64,000 nt of DNA, taken from NCBI GenBank assembly GCA_019321725.1, contig CM033109.1, forward strand, positions 21,483,993-21,547,992, written 5' to 3'. This DNA comes from Paulownia fortunei. Its lineage: Eukaryota; Streptophyta; Magnoliopsida; Lamiales; Paulowniaceae. Numbering within the stretch: position 1 is the stretch's first letter; each line of letters starts with the position of its first letter. The position numbers were made by a program, and so were the translations under genes. The notes under the pieces are model-generated. The model did not search any database. It was not told the DNA's origin and saw nothing but the letters and a program-made list of their open reading frames with translations. This document shows positions 37,274 to 49,400 of the stretch, piece after piece.

Positions 37274-37412
37274 TTATGTTTCATCTCCACTGATTTGCAA
37301 CCCGATTGAGCTCGAGTAACCAAGAACAGATGGGAGAGGCATTTCATGTAAGTCCATTAGCATTCAAAGCAGCTCATTGTCCTTAAAAGGGCTCATCCGC
37401 TTTGCCAAGATG
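37274..37412 (-). ncRNA. H/ACA box snoRNA, copy B
   Basis: H/ACA RNAs guide pseudouridylation of rRNA or snRNA in the nucleolus. Read on the minus strand, a first hairpin (CAAAGC...GCTTTG, with inner AGCCCTTTT/AAGGAC pairing) is followed by an H box ACATGA (37349-37344). A second hairpin follows (CTCTC...GGAG, CTG...CAG, CTCGA/TCGGG), ending GGAGATGAAACATAA with the ACA box at 37279-37277, three bases from the 3' end. The length is about 139 nt. It is a diverged duplicate of 37561-37701. Target not predicted. Confidence 0.72.
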
Positions 37413-37560
37413 GACTAGAAAAATGCTAAAAAAGCAATCCCTTAACACCTAGTATTGCACAAGATGTAAAACTCCAGCAAAGGAAACACTTCAATAGGTT
37501 AACCTAATTAAACATATTTAGGTTTAAAAACCTACCATTCCAATGGGTTTGAGCTTTTTG

Positions 37561-37701
37561 ACATGTTTCATCTCCACTGATCTGCAACTTCACAACTTTA
37601 AAGAAGCCGAGAACAGTTTAGAGAGACATTTAATTTAAGTTCATTAGCATTCAAAGCTGCTCCCTGCCCTTTCAAAAGGGCTATTCAGCTTTGCCAAGAT
37701 G
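37561..37701 (-). ncRNA. H/ACA box snoRNA, copy A
   Basis: On the minus strand: CAAAGCTG ... CAGCTTTG encloses AGCCCTTTTGAAAGGGC, giving a first hairpin with an internal loop. The H box is AAATTA (37636-37631). The second hairpin has TCTC/GAGA, ACTG/CAGT and GGCTTC/GAAGTT pairings. The ACA box is at 37566-37564, three bases before the 3' end. The length is about 141 nt. Relative to copy B the H and ACA boxes and the stem bases are kept while loops and pockets differ, the pattern expected of functional paralogues. Confidence 0.75.
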
Positions 37702-38110
37702 AACTCATAAAACAATCATATCAATCTCAACCAAAACCCATTCCGCATGAACCTTGAAAACCCCAAAAAGAGAAAACAAAATATCGATAATCATATTAAA
37801 ATAACAAAATGAACATCACCCACCTCATTTATTCAAATTCTTCACACAAACACATTTAGATATTATTTACTGGGCATGATTAACATTTAAACTTCCATTA
37901 ACACCAAATCACAAAGATATTTCATAAGCACGTAAAAAAATACAATTACTTACCGTTAATCCAATATTTCCCATATAAAAATCGAGAAGAAAACAATACT
38001 ATCATATAGAAAAATAGAACATTAAAGAGATTAGTACTTTAATACCCCCAATTGCTGGTGGGTTTTGAACCTTTTGAGCTTCTTCACAGCAGCTGCAAGT
38101 GAAGATTGTA
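37702..38110 (-). ncRNA. Probable 5' part of the snoRNA host transcript
   Basis: Downstream of the promoter at 38112-38300 the minus strand shows donor-like sites GGG/GTATTAAAG at about 38045 and AACG/GTAAGTAA at about 37952. The snoRNAs may therefore be intronic in a non-coding host, or part of a polycistronic precursor. No protein frame is visible. The host could even run into the SEN2 copy 1 transcript; that is speculation. Confidence 0.35.
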
Positions 38111-38111
38111 A

Positions 38112-38300
38112 AAACCCTAGAAATGTGGGAGTTTTATAGAGAGAGAGCCTTGGGCCTAGAATGACTTTTTTTCATAATTAAAACGTTTCAGATTGGGCTT
38201 GTAGAATTCATAGAGAGGGCTTTAGGCCCAGATTGACTTGCTTTTATCGTATTAAGATGGCGTTTTAGATTGGACTGGCCTTTCTATGAGCCCAGCCCAA
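38112..38300 (-). promoter_or_regulatory. Site II / TATA / telo-box promoter for the snoRNA transcript
   Basis: In minus orientation, five TGGGCC/TGGGCT site II-type elements (38299-38294, 38294-38289, 38230-38225, and on the other strand 38194-38199 and 38151-38156) are followed by TATAAAA (38138-38132). A telo box, TAGGGTTT (38119-38112), comes next. This order and combination is typical of plant ribosomal-protein and snoRNA genes. It places the transcription start near 38105, reading left. Confidence 0.65.
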
Positions 38301-38853
38301 TATTTAAAATCATATTCTAAGAACAAATGGGCTTCAGCAATCATGTGCAGATATTTTAATTATGATGTTTTCCTAATAATCGTTGTTACTAAGGTTTAGT
38401 GTTAATTGAAAATTTATAAATATATCCTCGTACTTTCTCTTATAATTCTCAGAACACCAAAGTCAATAAGAATTTTTGGGTACGCGATCCTACTCATGAG
38501 TCAACCGGGTTTTTTTTTGTCCTGCCCGTTCCTAATATCCAAGGAGCGGGGATTACCGATGGATTTTCTTGTCCGATCGAGCCAACCAGGAGGAGGAATG
38601 ACTACCAATTTTAGTTGATAAAAATATTACAGTATTCAAAAAAATTAATTAACTATTTAAGACAATTTAATTTTTTGTCAAAGTGTTTATACTCATATCT
38701 GCTAGTTTTATCTTATCAAAAAAGAAGAAATTCTTAGAGATCCGTTTTTTGAATATAAACTTCAAAATGGCAAATATAATATCCAAACGTGATAGAATAT
38801 GCTCTCTTTTTTTCACACTTATATGTGAGCAATATTCATTTACCCACCTAATC

Positions 38854-39020
38854 AGAGGTGTAAATGAATCGACTCGAGTCGAATACATATTATCGTTCAA
38901 AATTATTTAAATTTTTATCGAAATTTAAAAATTGTATTTGAATTTGGTTTGATAATATAATCGAGGTTGAACGAATTTTAATCGAATCGAACACAAATCA
39001 AAGTCGAATAGTTTGACCAT
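38854..39020. mobile_element. Copy of the dispersed repeat family (AGAGGTGTAAATGAATCGA...)
   Basis: GGTGTAAATGAATCGACTCGAG starts the copy, followed by TTGTATTTGAATTTGGTTTG and AATCGAATCGAACACAAATC. Close relatives are at 53373-53545 and 27102-27221. No coding capacity. Confidence 0.55.
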
Positions 39021-39110
39021 TTTAAAATTTTTTATTTTTTATTAATTGAGGTCGAACTTCAGATGTTATTGAACAAAAAATTAAGTTATTGAACTTTTAA
39101 ACATTGATAT

Positions 39111-39552
39111 CAATATTTTCATAATCGGACCGGTGATCAAACGGGTCTTATTAAAATTAACGGTTCAATCGGTCGAACCGGTTTAATAAAAATTAATTAT
39201 ATTTTCTTATATTATTATGTAAAATGATAATATAATAGATTAATTGTTATGTAATATATTTTAAATTTAAAAATAAATAAATAGTTACATAAAAACACAT
39301 ATAACAAAACATAAAATTTAAATAATCACATAAATAGAACAAAATATCAAATTTAAACCTTTATAAAAATTAAAAATTAAAGAAAATATTAAAACCAGTC
39401 AAACTGATTTTGGCCAGTTTTATGCGGTTTTGATCGATTTGACCGATTTTAACCGATTAAATCAATAAAAATAGTTTTTGGGTCTAATCAGATCGAACCG
39501 ACCTTCAGTTCTCGATTGAATCGACCAATCTCATTCGATTTTAAAAACATTA
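39111..39552. mobile_element. 442-bp hAT-type MITE with perfect 8-bp target duplication
   Basis: ATTGATAT occurs directly outside both ends (39103-39110 and 39553-39560). The left end CAATATTTTCATAATCGG and the inward-read right end TAATGTTTTTAAAATCGA form imperfect terminal inverted repeats (13 of 17 matches). Subterminal GGTTCAATCGGTCGAACCGG and CCGATT motifs repeat inside. It has no open frame. An 8-bp duplication fits the hAT superfamily. Confidence 0.7.
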
Positions 39553-39560
39553 ATTGATAT

Positions 39561-40714
39561 GAAGTGAGAGTGTCACCCTAAGCCTAATCTATTTAAAATT
39601 GGACCATAGAGCTAGGAACATGTGAATCATTCAATTTCAGATCCAATAAAATATTTAAGGCCCAAACAAGGCAAAGATTATATATAGTGTTTCACAACAC
39701 AAGTGACAAGTCACAACATGACTAATATGGCACAAGAATTTAGCCCAAGTACAATAAAAACTAATATTTGATAATGTGGCCTGATGTTTTAAACTAAATC
39801 TTGGGAAAAATTATAGGACCATCACTAATTATACCTTCCTGTCATTAGTATTTATAATTGAAGAGCAAAAATCAAATTATTATAATGGGAATATTACACA
39901 TGCCTAATTCAAGCTCCAAGTTTTGGCCAGCCAAAAGAAATTGACCCTTTAAGGTGATAGTATCAAAACTAAGAGAAAAAGCAAATTCAAGTCGATTGTA
40001 GAATTGCAATAAGACATCAGTATCATAAACATTGCCAAGGCATTTGGGGGCATGTTATTTAACAAAATGATAATTTGATCAATTTTTTTTTTAAATCTTT
40101 TTAAGTCATGGAAAAAATAATCAATTCATATAATTAAATTAGTTTGGGTTATTTAAAAGAGCAAAGTTAAAAGAGGGGGTTATGAAAGATCTTTCAAGAA
40201 TAAACAGGGTAATGGGCAAACTGAACCTTGGCAATCAGGCAACCGCATAGAGTTCACTCACTTACTCCTCCAATGGCAGATACTATAAAAGGCTAGAATA
40301 AACTGACCCTCAATTTATCCTTATTACACAATGTTGTTGATTTGTGTAATTCTTGCTTGGTGCCAAGTGTAGAAAGTGCCCTTCTATGCATAATAGAGAG
40401 ATAAGGAGTATGGAGTATGCACAGATCATTTTTCAGTCAAGACAGTGAAAATTCTGAATTTGTCATGCCATATAAATTACTGACATGCTACATAGTATTA
40501 CGCAATCGTGTTTCATGATAAAAGCAACCAAGATTCTTCGTTAACACGACCAAAAAACTGCAGATATCTTCTAGTGATTGGGAAGAAGGGATAGAGGAAA
40601 CTCAGCTGCTGAGACAGCAGAGCTACCATCAAGAAAAGTAGCCTGCACGAATAAGAGCCTAGATAACAATGAAGCTTAGAGGTTGTCTAAAGGTCACAAC
40701 TAGCAAAATTTGTC
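39561..40714. other. Intergenic DNA and probable 3' untranslated region of the ICR gene
   Basis: I see no gene. The part nearest 40714 (from about 40200) has more balanced composition and probably includes the 3' untranslated region of the minus-strand gene to the right. Confidence 0.4.
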
Positions 40715-43700
40715 CTATTTCTGTGGCTTCTTCCACAGGACTCCAAACCTTCTCAGCATGTTAGCATTTTTCTTCTTCAGTAAATCTTCATCAAGATCGT
40801 CTGCATAAGGTGAACTTATCCTCCTTGTCCTAGGGCTATAGCTGCTGTCCATTGATCCTGTTCTCTCCATGAGTTGCCCATTATTCCCTGCTGAAAGCAT
40901 AGAAGCAGCTGCCTCTGCAGCCTTCCTCCACTGATCAGACTGCACCTTTAGCCTCCTTAACTCGGCCTCCATCTCTGCATTGGCTGCTTGTGCTGCCTCT
41001 AATTGTTCAATTACTCGTGCCGCCTTCTTGTTACTCTTACCAACTTCCTCTATCATGTAGTTGATCTTTATAAGAGCCTCCCTCTCTGCAGCCCTTGCTG
41101 CCTCTAAATCAGACACAACTTCATCACTTATATCACCCCTGCTGATTTCCTTGATCTCCAACTTCAGTGATTCATTTTCCTCTGATACATTCTGGTACTC
41201 AGTCTCCTTGTCCTTCAAACTGGCTTTCAAATTTTCTCTGTCTGCTTTCAGTTTCTGGAGCTCCTTCTCCAGTTCATGCTCTCTCTGGCCTGACAGCGTA
41301 TTTTCTAGCTGCATTATAAGGCTATCATTCTCCTCACAGATACCTTGTAATTCAGTTTCCTTATCCATCAGGTTTGCCTTCAATTCTTCAATTTCATACA
41401 TAGATTTTCGTAGCTCCGCCTCCAGCTCAGCCTCTCTCTGACCTGATGCAGATTTTATCTGTTCCACCATCTCAAAAGCATTTTTCATCTGCTCTGCCCT
41501 TTGAGCTTGTTCTTCATTGTATCTTATCTCAGCAACTTCTAAAGCAGATCTTAATTGTTCAACTTCAAGTTTCACAGAGGTATAATCCATTTCAATTGAT
41601 TCCCCAGACTTTTTCTCCACCATTTCAAGCTCATTTTCACCATCACATTTCTTTTGAGGGTCTTCGCAGCCAGCACTACTGATGTCAGCCTTGAGTTTGC
41701 TTACAAGCTCTTCTAGAAATTTAACACGATCCCTCGACTGTTCCAGCTCAAAAGCTATGGCATCATAAGCTTCTGTTGCTTTATATCCGTCTGACCTAAG
41801 TGTCTCCACCATCTTTTTTGCTGTTTCCAGCTGCATTAGAGTTTCACCGACGAGTTCTTGGGCCTGAGCTTCAGATTTCTTGCAGTCTCTTAGCTGGTTC
41901 TTCATTTCTTCCACAACCAAAAGAGTTTCCACCAGGTTTTCTTTCAGCTTATGGAGCTCGGTTCGTGCAGATTCTGAGTGCTTCGTCTGGGTAGCTTCAG
42001 ACTCAGCTACCATTTCAAGCTGGAGTTTGAGTTGTTTGATCTCATCCAATGCAGAGGCTAACGCAGCTGAGTCATGTGACTGCTGCTTTTCGATAGCCTC
42101 AAGTTCAGATTGCAATGTCTGATCTCGTTCTTCAGAGGTCTCACAGAGCTCCGTAACATGGACTTTCTCAGAAGCCGACTGCTCTAAAATTTGCTTCTGG
42201 GACTCTTCAAGCTTTGTGGATAGGGCTAAGAGCTGTTGGTTAGATTCCTCTGCATCTTTCTGGGCTTGCTTCTTAGATGTTTCTGAAGAGCATAATTGAT
42301 CCTTCACATTTTTTAGATCATTCTCGAGCTGAGAAATCTGAGACTCGAGTTCAGCAACTCTACTTGGACGCTTTTTCTGAAAGTTGCAAGGAGAAATTTA
42401 CTTGGCAAAATATGCAGCCATCAGTAGTAATAGTCAATTTTGTGAGGCATGTATTTAAGAAACAACAAACAGAAATGTTGCACTTAAAAATTATATCATT
42501 GGAATGCTAACTTAAAGAGACCTGAAAAAATTCATCGTATCCGGTCAAAAGGCTCAACAAAGAAAATAATGCTCCAAGAGAACAAGAAATAAGATTTTGA
42601 GGGAGACTAACAAGCGGCAGGGAGGAGTAAGGTTTTGACATAAGCACATTACAAGTGTCAAAAAATTGAAAAAAACAGATCAAAAAAATGTAGGAATTTT
42701 AAAGATTAATATTCCTCCAAAAATATACGCACGCTTTACCCATAGCCTTCTCTATTTTCTGGTAATTGTTGTCATCTTATTTATGCTAAGACTTTTTCTT
42801 CTTTTCTTACTTGAGGAGGGTGGTGGGGTGGGGGGAATTAAGAAATGACTTAAGTTCCACATGCAGACTTCCTCAACATTGTCTAGGCTCTAGAAAGATT
42901 AAAAACTAGGGCAGGATGCTACAGTAGGATGTGAAAAAATGACTTCACAACAAAATTATTTCAGATACATACTTAAAATCATGACCTTCATTGAGTTGAA
43001 CGGAGGAATGCCAATCATTAAAATTCCACTTGCAATAATTTAGATTCATATAAAACAGAAAATAATTATGTATACTACCAGTGTGATTGTACGACCTGGA
43101 GAAGTGCTCTATTCTGGTATACACTTTGATCTAATGTTTTCCTACTTTTTGCATGCCAAGGGACTAGGACATGCAAAATGCTTCATTGACCTTTCTACAA
43201 ATGGAGAATATATAGGTTTAACTTATTGTGTTTCTCTACGGTCAGACAGAAAAGATTGTACTTGTTTTGTGTACCTCAGAGAGGGGGCTTCTGGGTGACC
43301 TGCGATATGAAACTTTAGGACTTCCTTCGTTTGGTGCTCTAGTTGCCAGGTTAGAGGAAGATGCAGTAGGTTCAGAATATCGTGGACTTGTCTTGAGCTG
43401 GCGCACAACTCGAGGATAATTTTTTTTGGATACTTCAGAGGAAGCAGCTTGTGGGGAATTCTTTTGAGACACCTCCCAAGAAATAGATCGAGGAGAAATC
43501 CTTTCAGATGCTACTGAGGAATTGGTTCTGCACCGTAAATTAAACAATGTTCAGACAGTGATAGATGCTAAAAGTACAAGCTCAACAATCGTCAAAAGTT
43601 ACCAAATAACGGTACATATTTTGTACGATGCCTGAAGAGTCTCTACAGCAATGTCCATGCCATACTATACCATCATGTTGGTTGCTCCGTTTTTACAGAT

Positions 43701-44895
43701 TATTAAAGTCGGAAACAAAAGTTACAAAAATAATATAAAAGAACTATGGAAGGAGAAAATATTATAATATAATGTGAAAACATGGTAATGTTATAAATGG
43801 AGATGACAAATGTTAGCAAAATAAAGCATGCCTTGAGGAAGCACCCAAGGAAAGTTAAGAAGGTATGGAAAATATTGTGATTATCTGCAGCTTAAATTGT
43901 CAATGCACATAATTTGGAATAGTGAAAATGGCCTACATAATTTCTATTTGGAAGTTCCAATTGCCATATCGAACGAAAACATATAGGATGAAAGCATACA
44001 ATGTTTGGCAAAGTAGTTTTCCAACTAAAGTTGCATGTAAATTATGTATAGCCACTGCCATTTTTCAGACACACAAAATGAAGCATAACTTCTTCCCATT
44101 TATGTCAATCCCAGAAACAAGGCAAGAAACAGAAGTATATCATCAATTAAATAAACGCTCACCATCACTAAGCAGCTGTAAACATGTTTTCATTTATGGC
44201 AAAATTGAGATTACAGACTCGCACAATAATTAGTCAAGAAAGAAACTAGAGAACCATGTAATGGACCATTGCTGTCAAATCCCCTCATAAAGCAGCAGAA
44301 GTGGATAGAACAAAAACATTACTAAAGCATGAGGCAGTTAGCTTTCTGCAACAGCTATCCCAGAACAAAAGGAACCATAAGTACCCAAAAAGGAGAGATG
44401 AAAATATTTGTTGAAGCTGAAAGGAAAAGTTAAAACTGAATTCAAACAACGGATTCTAATTCTAGGATGTAACTAATTTTCATTTCTCTAAGTCAAGAAC
44501 AAGGGAAAAATATTTGTGAAGAGATACACAAATATACATTTATGTCGACAGACCAAACGTGATGATACCTTGGCTAACATTTATAGAAGAGGATGTTGCA
44601 GAACAAAGTTAATTCAAGCAATTATTTTCACTAGAGTTCCACTAATTCATCAACCTTTAATGGGCCTTTCCAGCCCCAACAGACAGAAATTATTTATTCT
44701 AGCATAATCATCGCATATTTACCCCAAATCATTGCAACAAGTAAAAATAATCAATTGTTAAACCAATGCTTTCCATCATGAGACTTGTCTGGTAGAACTT
44801 TAAGTCAATGAGAGAATCACATTCATAAAAGCCACTGAAAGCTTCAATATTCTCATACAGGGCGCCGAAAGTTACCTTGATTTAGGAGTCTGCAT
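40715..44895 (-). CDS. Interactor of constitutive active ROPs (ICR/RIP family scaffold protein)
   Basis: ICR/RIP proteins bind active ROP GTPases and link them to microtubules, exocytosis and polarity. Three coding exons on the minus strand join in frame: 44895-44876 (MQTPKSR), 43527-43275 and 42376-40715, giving 644 residues. Exon 2 is Ser/Pro/Arg-rich and holds [12 protein letters not shown] and [16 protein letters not shown], basic segments typical of the family N-terminus. Exon 3 begins [18 protein letters not shown] and is almost entirely coiled coil, with internal repeats (LMDKETELQ...[11 protein letters not shown] and LKDKETEYQ...[10 protein letters not shown]). The C-terminus carries the conserved [16 protein letters not shown] motif for ROP binding and a basic end ([13 protein letters not shown]). 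The start MQTPK matches known ICR2/ICR3-type proteins; a start inside exon 2 would lose the family N-terminus. Which numbered ICR this is cannot be settled here, but its neighbours point to the At5g60210 type. Confidence 0.92.
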
Positions 44896-46450
44896 ATCTT
44901 AACTACCACCTGGCCAGAAAGTGTTATTGGGATGAAAATATTGCTACTTGAATGCTTCCTGACCCACAAGACCTGCAACAGTGCAGAAATATCACAAGCT
45001 TAAGGGGCAGAAAAAAGATAAGAGAAATGTGGGGAATCCAATGAAATTAAATGCACAAGGAGCATCCAATGGATTATTCAGGACAGGCATATTTCATCAA
45101 CCGTACCTGGTCACATAACTGTAATGAAGATATTAAATTCATGCAAACAGAATATAAACAAGCAACGTGATATTAGTACTATGGCTCTTTCTAGTGTCTA
45201 ACCAAAAACAGAGGATTATATATCTTTCACCTATGCAGCACTGAGTATTCAAGAATTCATGCTGTGCTTGGTATCCGGTAATTATTGTTGTCACGAGGAT
45301 CAACCATTTGCATATGTTAATCCCCTAGTGGGACTGGGACTGGTGTGTAGCATTTCATTTGCTCAAGGGCAAGGCAAGTGGGAAAATTAATAACATCTGT
45401 TAACCATCCAGGGCACATTTGACAAAAACAAGAATCCCTCCATTCCAGCCGGGATTAATGATGCAAATCTTGGCTTAGAAACTTAAAAGTCATAATTAAT
45501 TATTGCAGAAGATTGTACACAATGCAGCTAAAAACAGTTGCAGCACATTTACTAACATAACGGCAAGATTAGTATAACTAAGTGAAATGAACACCAAACA
45601 AGAAAATATTACAAACCTGCAACTAAAGTAATTTCAGATAACTAAACAAAACAATTAAATTCTTTCATTTCTTCTCACAATTATACACACAGGAGACTTG
45701 AAAAAAGGAAAACAGAAACAGCATCTTGGCAAGGAGAAAAAAAGTGCAAGTAACCAAATGAGAAAAGACATATAGGCAAAAAGAGAAAGTAGAGAGAAAA
45801 AAAAATGAATGATTAGTGAAAAGGGATCATCAGACTTTCTTTGATTCGGAATTTTGCTTTTGAACAAAGCCTGTAAAGTGGCTGGTGAGGTTCCTGGGCT
45901 ATCAAACTCTAAAGCAGACCAAACACTATTGTCTTGTACAGAGAAAAAAAAAAAAGTGAAAAAGCAAGAGGAACCCCCATACAATATTCCAAAAAGAGGC
46001 TTGAAAAGATACCATCATCACATTTTTACATCCTCTGCTTCCCATAACCCAACAAAACAAAGGGATAAGAATGAAAAAAAAGAAATACAATAAATAGATA
46101 TATCACTCCAAACCCACAAATTAAAACTCAAAATGCAGCAGCATTTGTGCTTCATTCCAGTTCTTGGAAAGTTCAGGAGCATTTCCTCACATTGTTTTCC
46201 AAGAACCAAGGAGAATGATAATATCCATAAATGGGAAGTTGAGAGCTTTTGCATATTTTGCTAGTTTCAAGAGAAGATAAGAAGAGTGAAGAAACAACAA
46301 TACTAGGATAATATGCTTATTTGGTTGCCACTGTTCTTACCCTTAATTCTTGAGAAATGACTGAACGTTAATGTTGCACTGTACAACTATAACTTTGAAC
46401 TAATAAAGAATAAGAGAAAGAAACCGCCATTGTCGATATAAAAGAGCTCT
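44896..46450 (-). promoter_or_regulatory. ICR 5' untranslated exon(s) and probable promoter
   Basis: A non-coding part of the first visible exon runs to 44972, with a good acceptor on the minus strand (TGTTGCAG before GTCTTGTGGGTC). A further upstream leader exon is therefore expected. CTTTTATATC at about 46446-46437 (minus) is a possible TATA box, and a pyrimidine-rich segment lies upstream. No other coding sequence is visible in this stretch. Confidence 0.45.
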
Positions 46451-49400
46451 TTCTTCGAGGGCAACTGCTTCTTTTTCTAGTCTCTGCAATGTGTCTGGTT
46501 TTTCAAGTGGTGGGTGAGTCTGTAAGTGTGCGTGTTGTACGTGTGGGGAAGTTGAAATTCTTTTTTCTTTTTTATCAAAAGAAATAAATGGGCAATAAAT
46601 AAGGTAAAGACAATAAAAAAAGTTGTTTAGATAACTAGAGACAAAAATATGGAATAGGATTTTTTTTATTGCAGACTATTGTATTCTTTATGGAATATGG
46701 ACTTTGAGCTATAATGTAATAAAAAAATTACATAAAATTGTCATAAAATATTTTATCCTGTAACCAACATTTGAAAAACGTGAATACAATATCAATAATA
46801 ATAAATAATTATGAACTTTTTCAATAATTTTGACATATGTATTTGCAACATTTGAAATGACCAAGAAAAAACTATCTCAAATGAAGAACTTAAAATAAGT
46901 AAAAACATATTGTTAAAAAAAATTATCATAGTTTATGGGTAGTTTAACTAATTCAATAAATTATTATACTAAGTTACATTTTAATTATATAATTCACACA
47001 AATGTAGTTACTGCACTTCAAATATCATGGTATTCATATGTTTCCTTACATTGTAAGACTAATACAAATTTTATATAGGTTGAAATATTACAAGTATTTA
47101 GCATTATTTCTTGTTTATAATTATCTGTATATACTTTTATGTAAATACATATTATATATTCTTTTATATTATCATCCTTTCTGATCTACATATACATCGT
47201 ATTGTATCCGTATCCCATTCCACTTCAAAAATTAGCCATAAACCTATAACATATATTAGTAAGACTTTATAAGAAAATGTAAATACTCTTATTTTTGGCT
47301 GCAATTATAGTACTACTTATTTTAGTTGCCACTTAACTGATATTCTTAATTTGTTATCTCAATTTGTTTAAAGTTTCTAAGACAGAATAATATGATTTTT
47401 TTATTTTTTTTATGACGAGAAATCGCAGTTACTATTCGAACGTTAACATTGGCTAAATTCCATTTTTCAGTTTTCGTGGAATAATCTGTAAATTATACAG
47501 AAGGATAAGCCATATTAGCAAAGTTTGGAGCAACGGACAAAAATTGAATGATATAGAAAATTTGAATTTTAGACCTTCCTACCCAATACCACCAAAAAAG
47601 GGCTAAAATAATATAATTTTACTGTAAAAAAACTATGATGTAATTAATTTTTAATTTTGTGATAGTATTTTGTTCTCTAATTAAGTAAGTATAAAATTTC
47701 TTAAGATTTTATTTAAAAAATAAATTAGAGGAGTATATATAGCAGGAAAAACAAAATTGATGATAAAAATTTCACAAGATTTTTAAAACATAAATTTTCA
47801 TATAGTGTTGTGCCTCGATTCTTGGCTACCCTTCTTAACAACTCTGTTACATGTAATCAACTACGCCTTTTATTCCTCAACTTTCGTAACTTTATATATT
47901 TTCAAACATGAAAACTAAGTAAAAGAAAATGAAAATATGCAGCAGATGTTTATAAGATTACATATCACCTAAATTTGACCTAATTAATTGGACATAATAG
48001 GTTTGGCACGCACTATAATAATTAGGTTTTATTCTCAAATTTGTTATGGGTTTTTAGCCTATATGATTAATGTTTTTTAAACTTTTTTATTTTGCTATAA
48101 TTATTATTGAGGTATGGTTTAATTATGAAATTATCGACTAAACACACAATGATTAATTAAAACTAGCCTGGATATACTTAAAGTGGCTAACCTGTATAGA
48201 TTTGATGAGCTCAATTCATGTCCCCCAAAGTAGTCAAAAATGTTATTTGTTCCCCAAGTGGAATCTTAGCCTAATTCTACGAATAAGAAAAAATTTACTT
48301 TAACTAATATTTTTAATTAATGTGTAATTTGTCATCTATCACACAAGATGGTTACGCTCTTCTCAGCATATATATATATATATATATATTATTATTAATT
48401 TTTCTGAAATGAGGGACGTATAATGTCTAATTTACTTGAATTATTTTGATGTTGCAATATTTCTTGTGAGATTCAAAAATAATTTAAATATGATTACGCT
48501 AAAAAACCTAACATCCTTCCTACCATTTTATTATTTTACAGATTATAAATAAAATTATAGTTTTACGAAATAAATAAATAGTAAAAAGTAGTTGCATCAC
48601 ATATATATATATATATGTATGTGTGTGTGTATTGAATCCCATCATCACGTTTGTGTGAGAATACCCGTATGGAAGTATTATTCTTAGTAAAGTAATAATG
48701 AAACTAGTATTGCATAAATTTAGGAACAAATAACATTAGGAAAAACAAAAATGAAAGTCGAGAACAATCAGCAGTAAAAAAAAAAAATCTTTAATGAGCA
48801 ATATATTTATTACTTAAAATTGAAGATAAAGAAAGAAAATTAATAAGCAGGGAGGCACCAAAATGTATTTTGTCATAGTTTAACCAAAATGAAGGATATA
48901 ATTCAAAATAATTATTAAAAGAAATTTTAGAGAAATGATCGAATTGCTCGAAAATGGTTAAAGTAGTTAAATAGAAGAATTAAAACATATTTTGTTTACT
49001 CACTTACAAATTTATTCGGGTGTTTACAAATAAACTAATTGAATCTATTCGAATCAAAGTTATAAATTTAATATGCCGTTAAAATCAAAATAAATTTTTT
49101 TGTTCAATGTCTAATTTTTAAATTGTTGGAATTCATTTCGATTTTGGTTTTCTTCTATTCTTTTTATGTTTTAAATATTTTGTTTAGTGTTTTGTAATGT
49201 TGATTTATTTTTTTAAAAATATATTTTTAATCTTTAGCAATAAAATATTTTTTAATTTTCATTTACCAATTCACCAGCCAAAAAAATTGATATTCAATAA
49301 ATTGAACCAATTAATTCAATTTATATTCACTGAAGCAAAATGACCTACTCAAATTTAGATTTATCAATTTTTTTAATTTCATTTTACTAAATGAACTCCT

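Noticed and set aside
41061..42122. Plus-strand serine-rich frames opposite the ICR coiled coil
   Set aside because: They are antisense reflections of Glu/Lys-rich coding sequence, with no family resemblance.
43242..43547. A separate small gene starting with MFNLRC
   Set aside because: It is exon 2 of the ICR gene; the first residues come from intron read-through upstream of the acceptor at 43528-43530. The true start MQTPKSR is at 44895.
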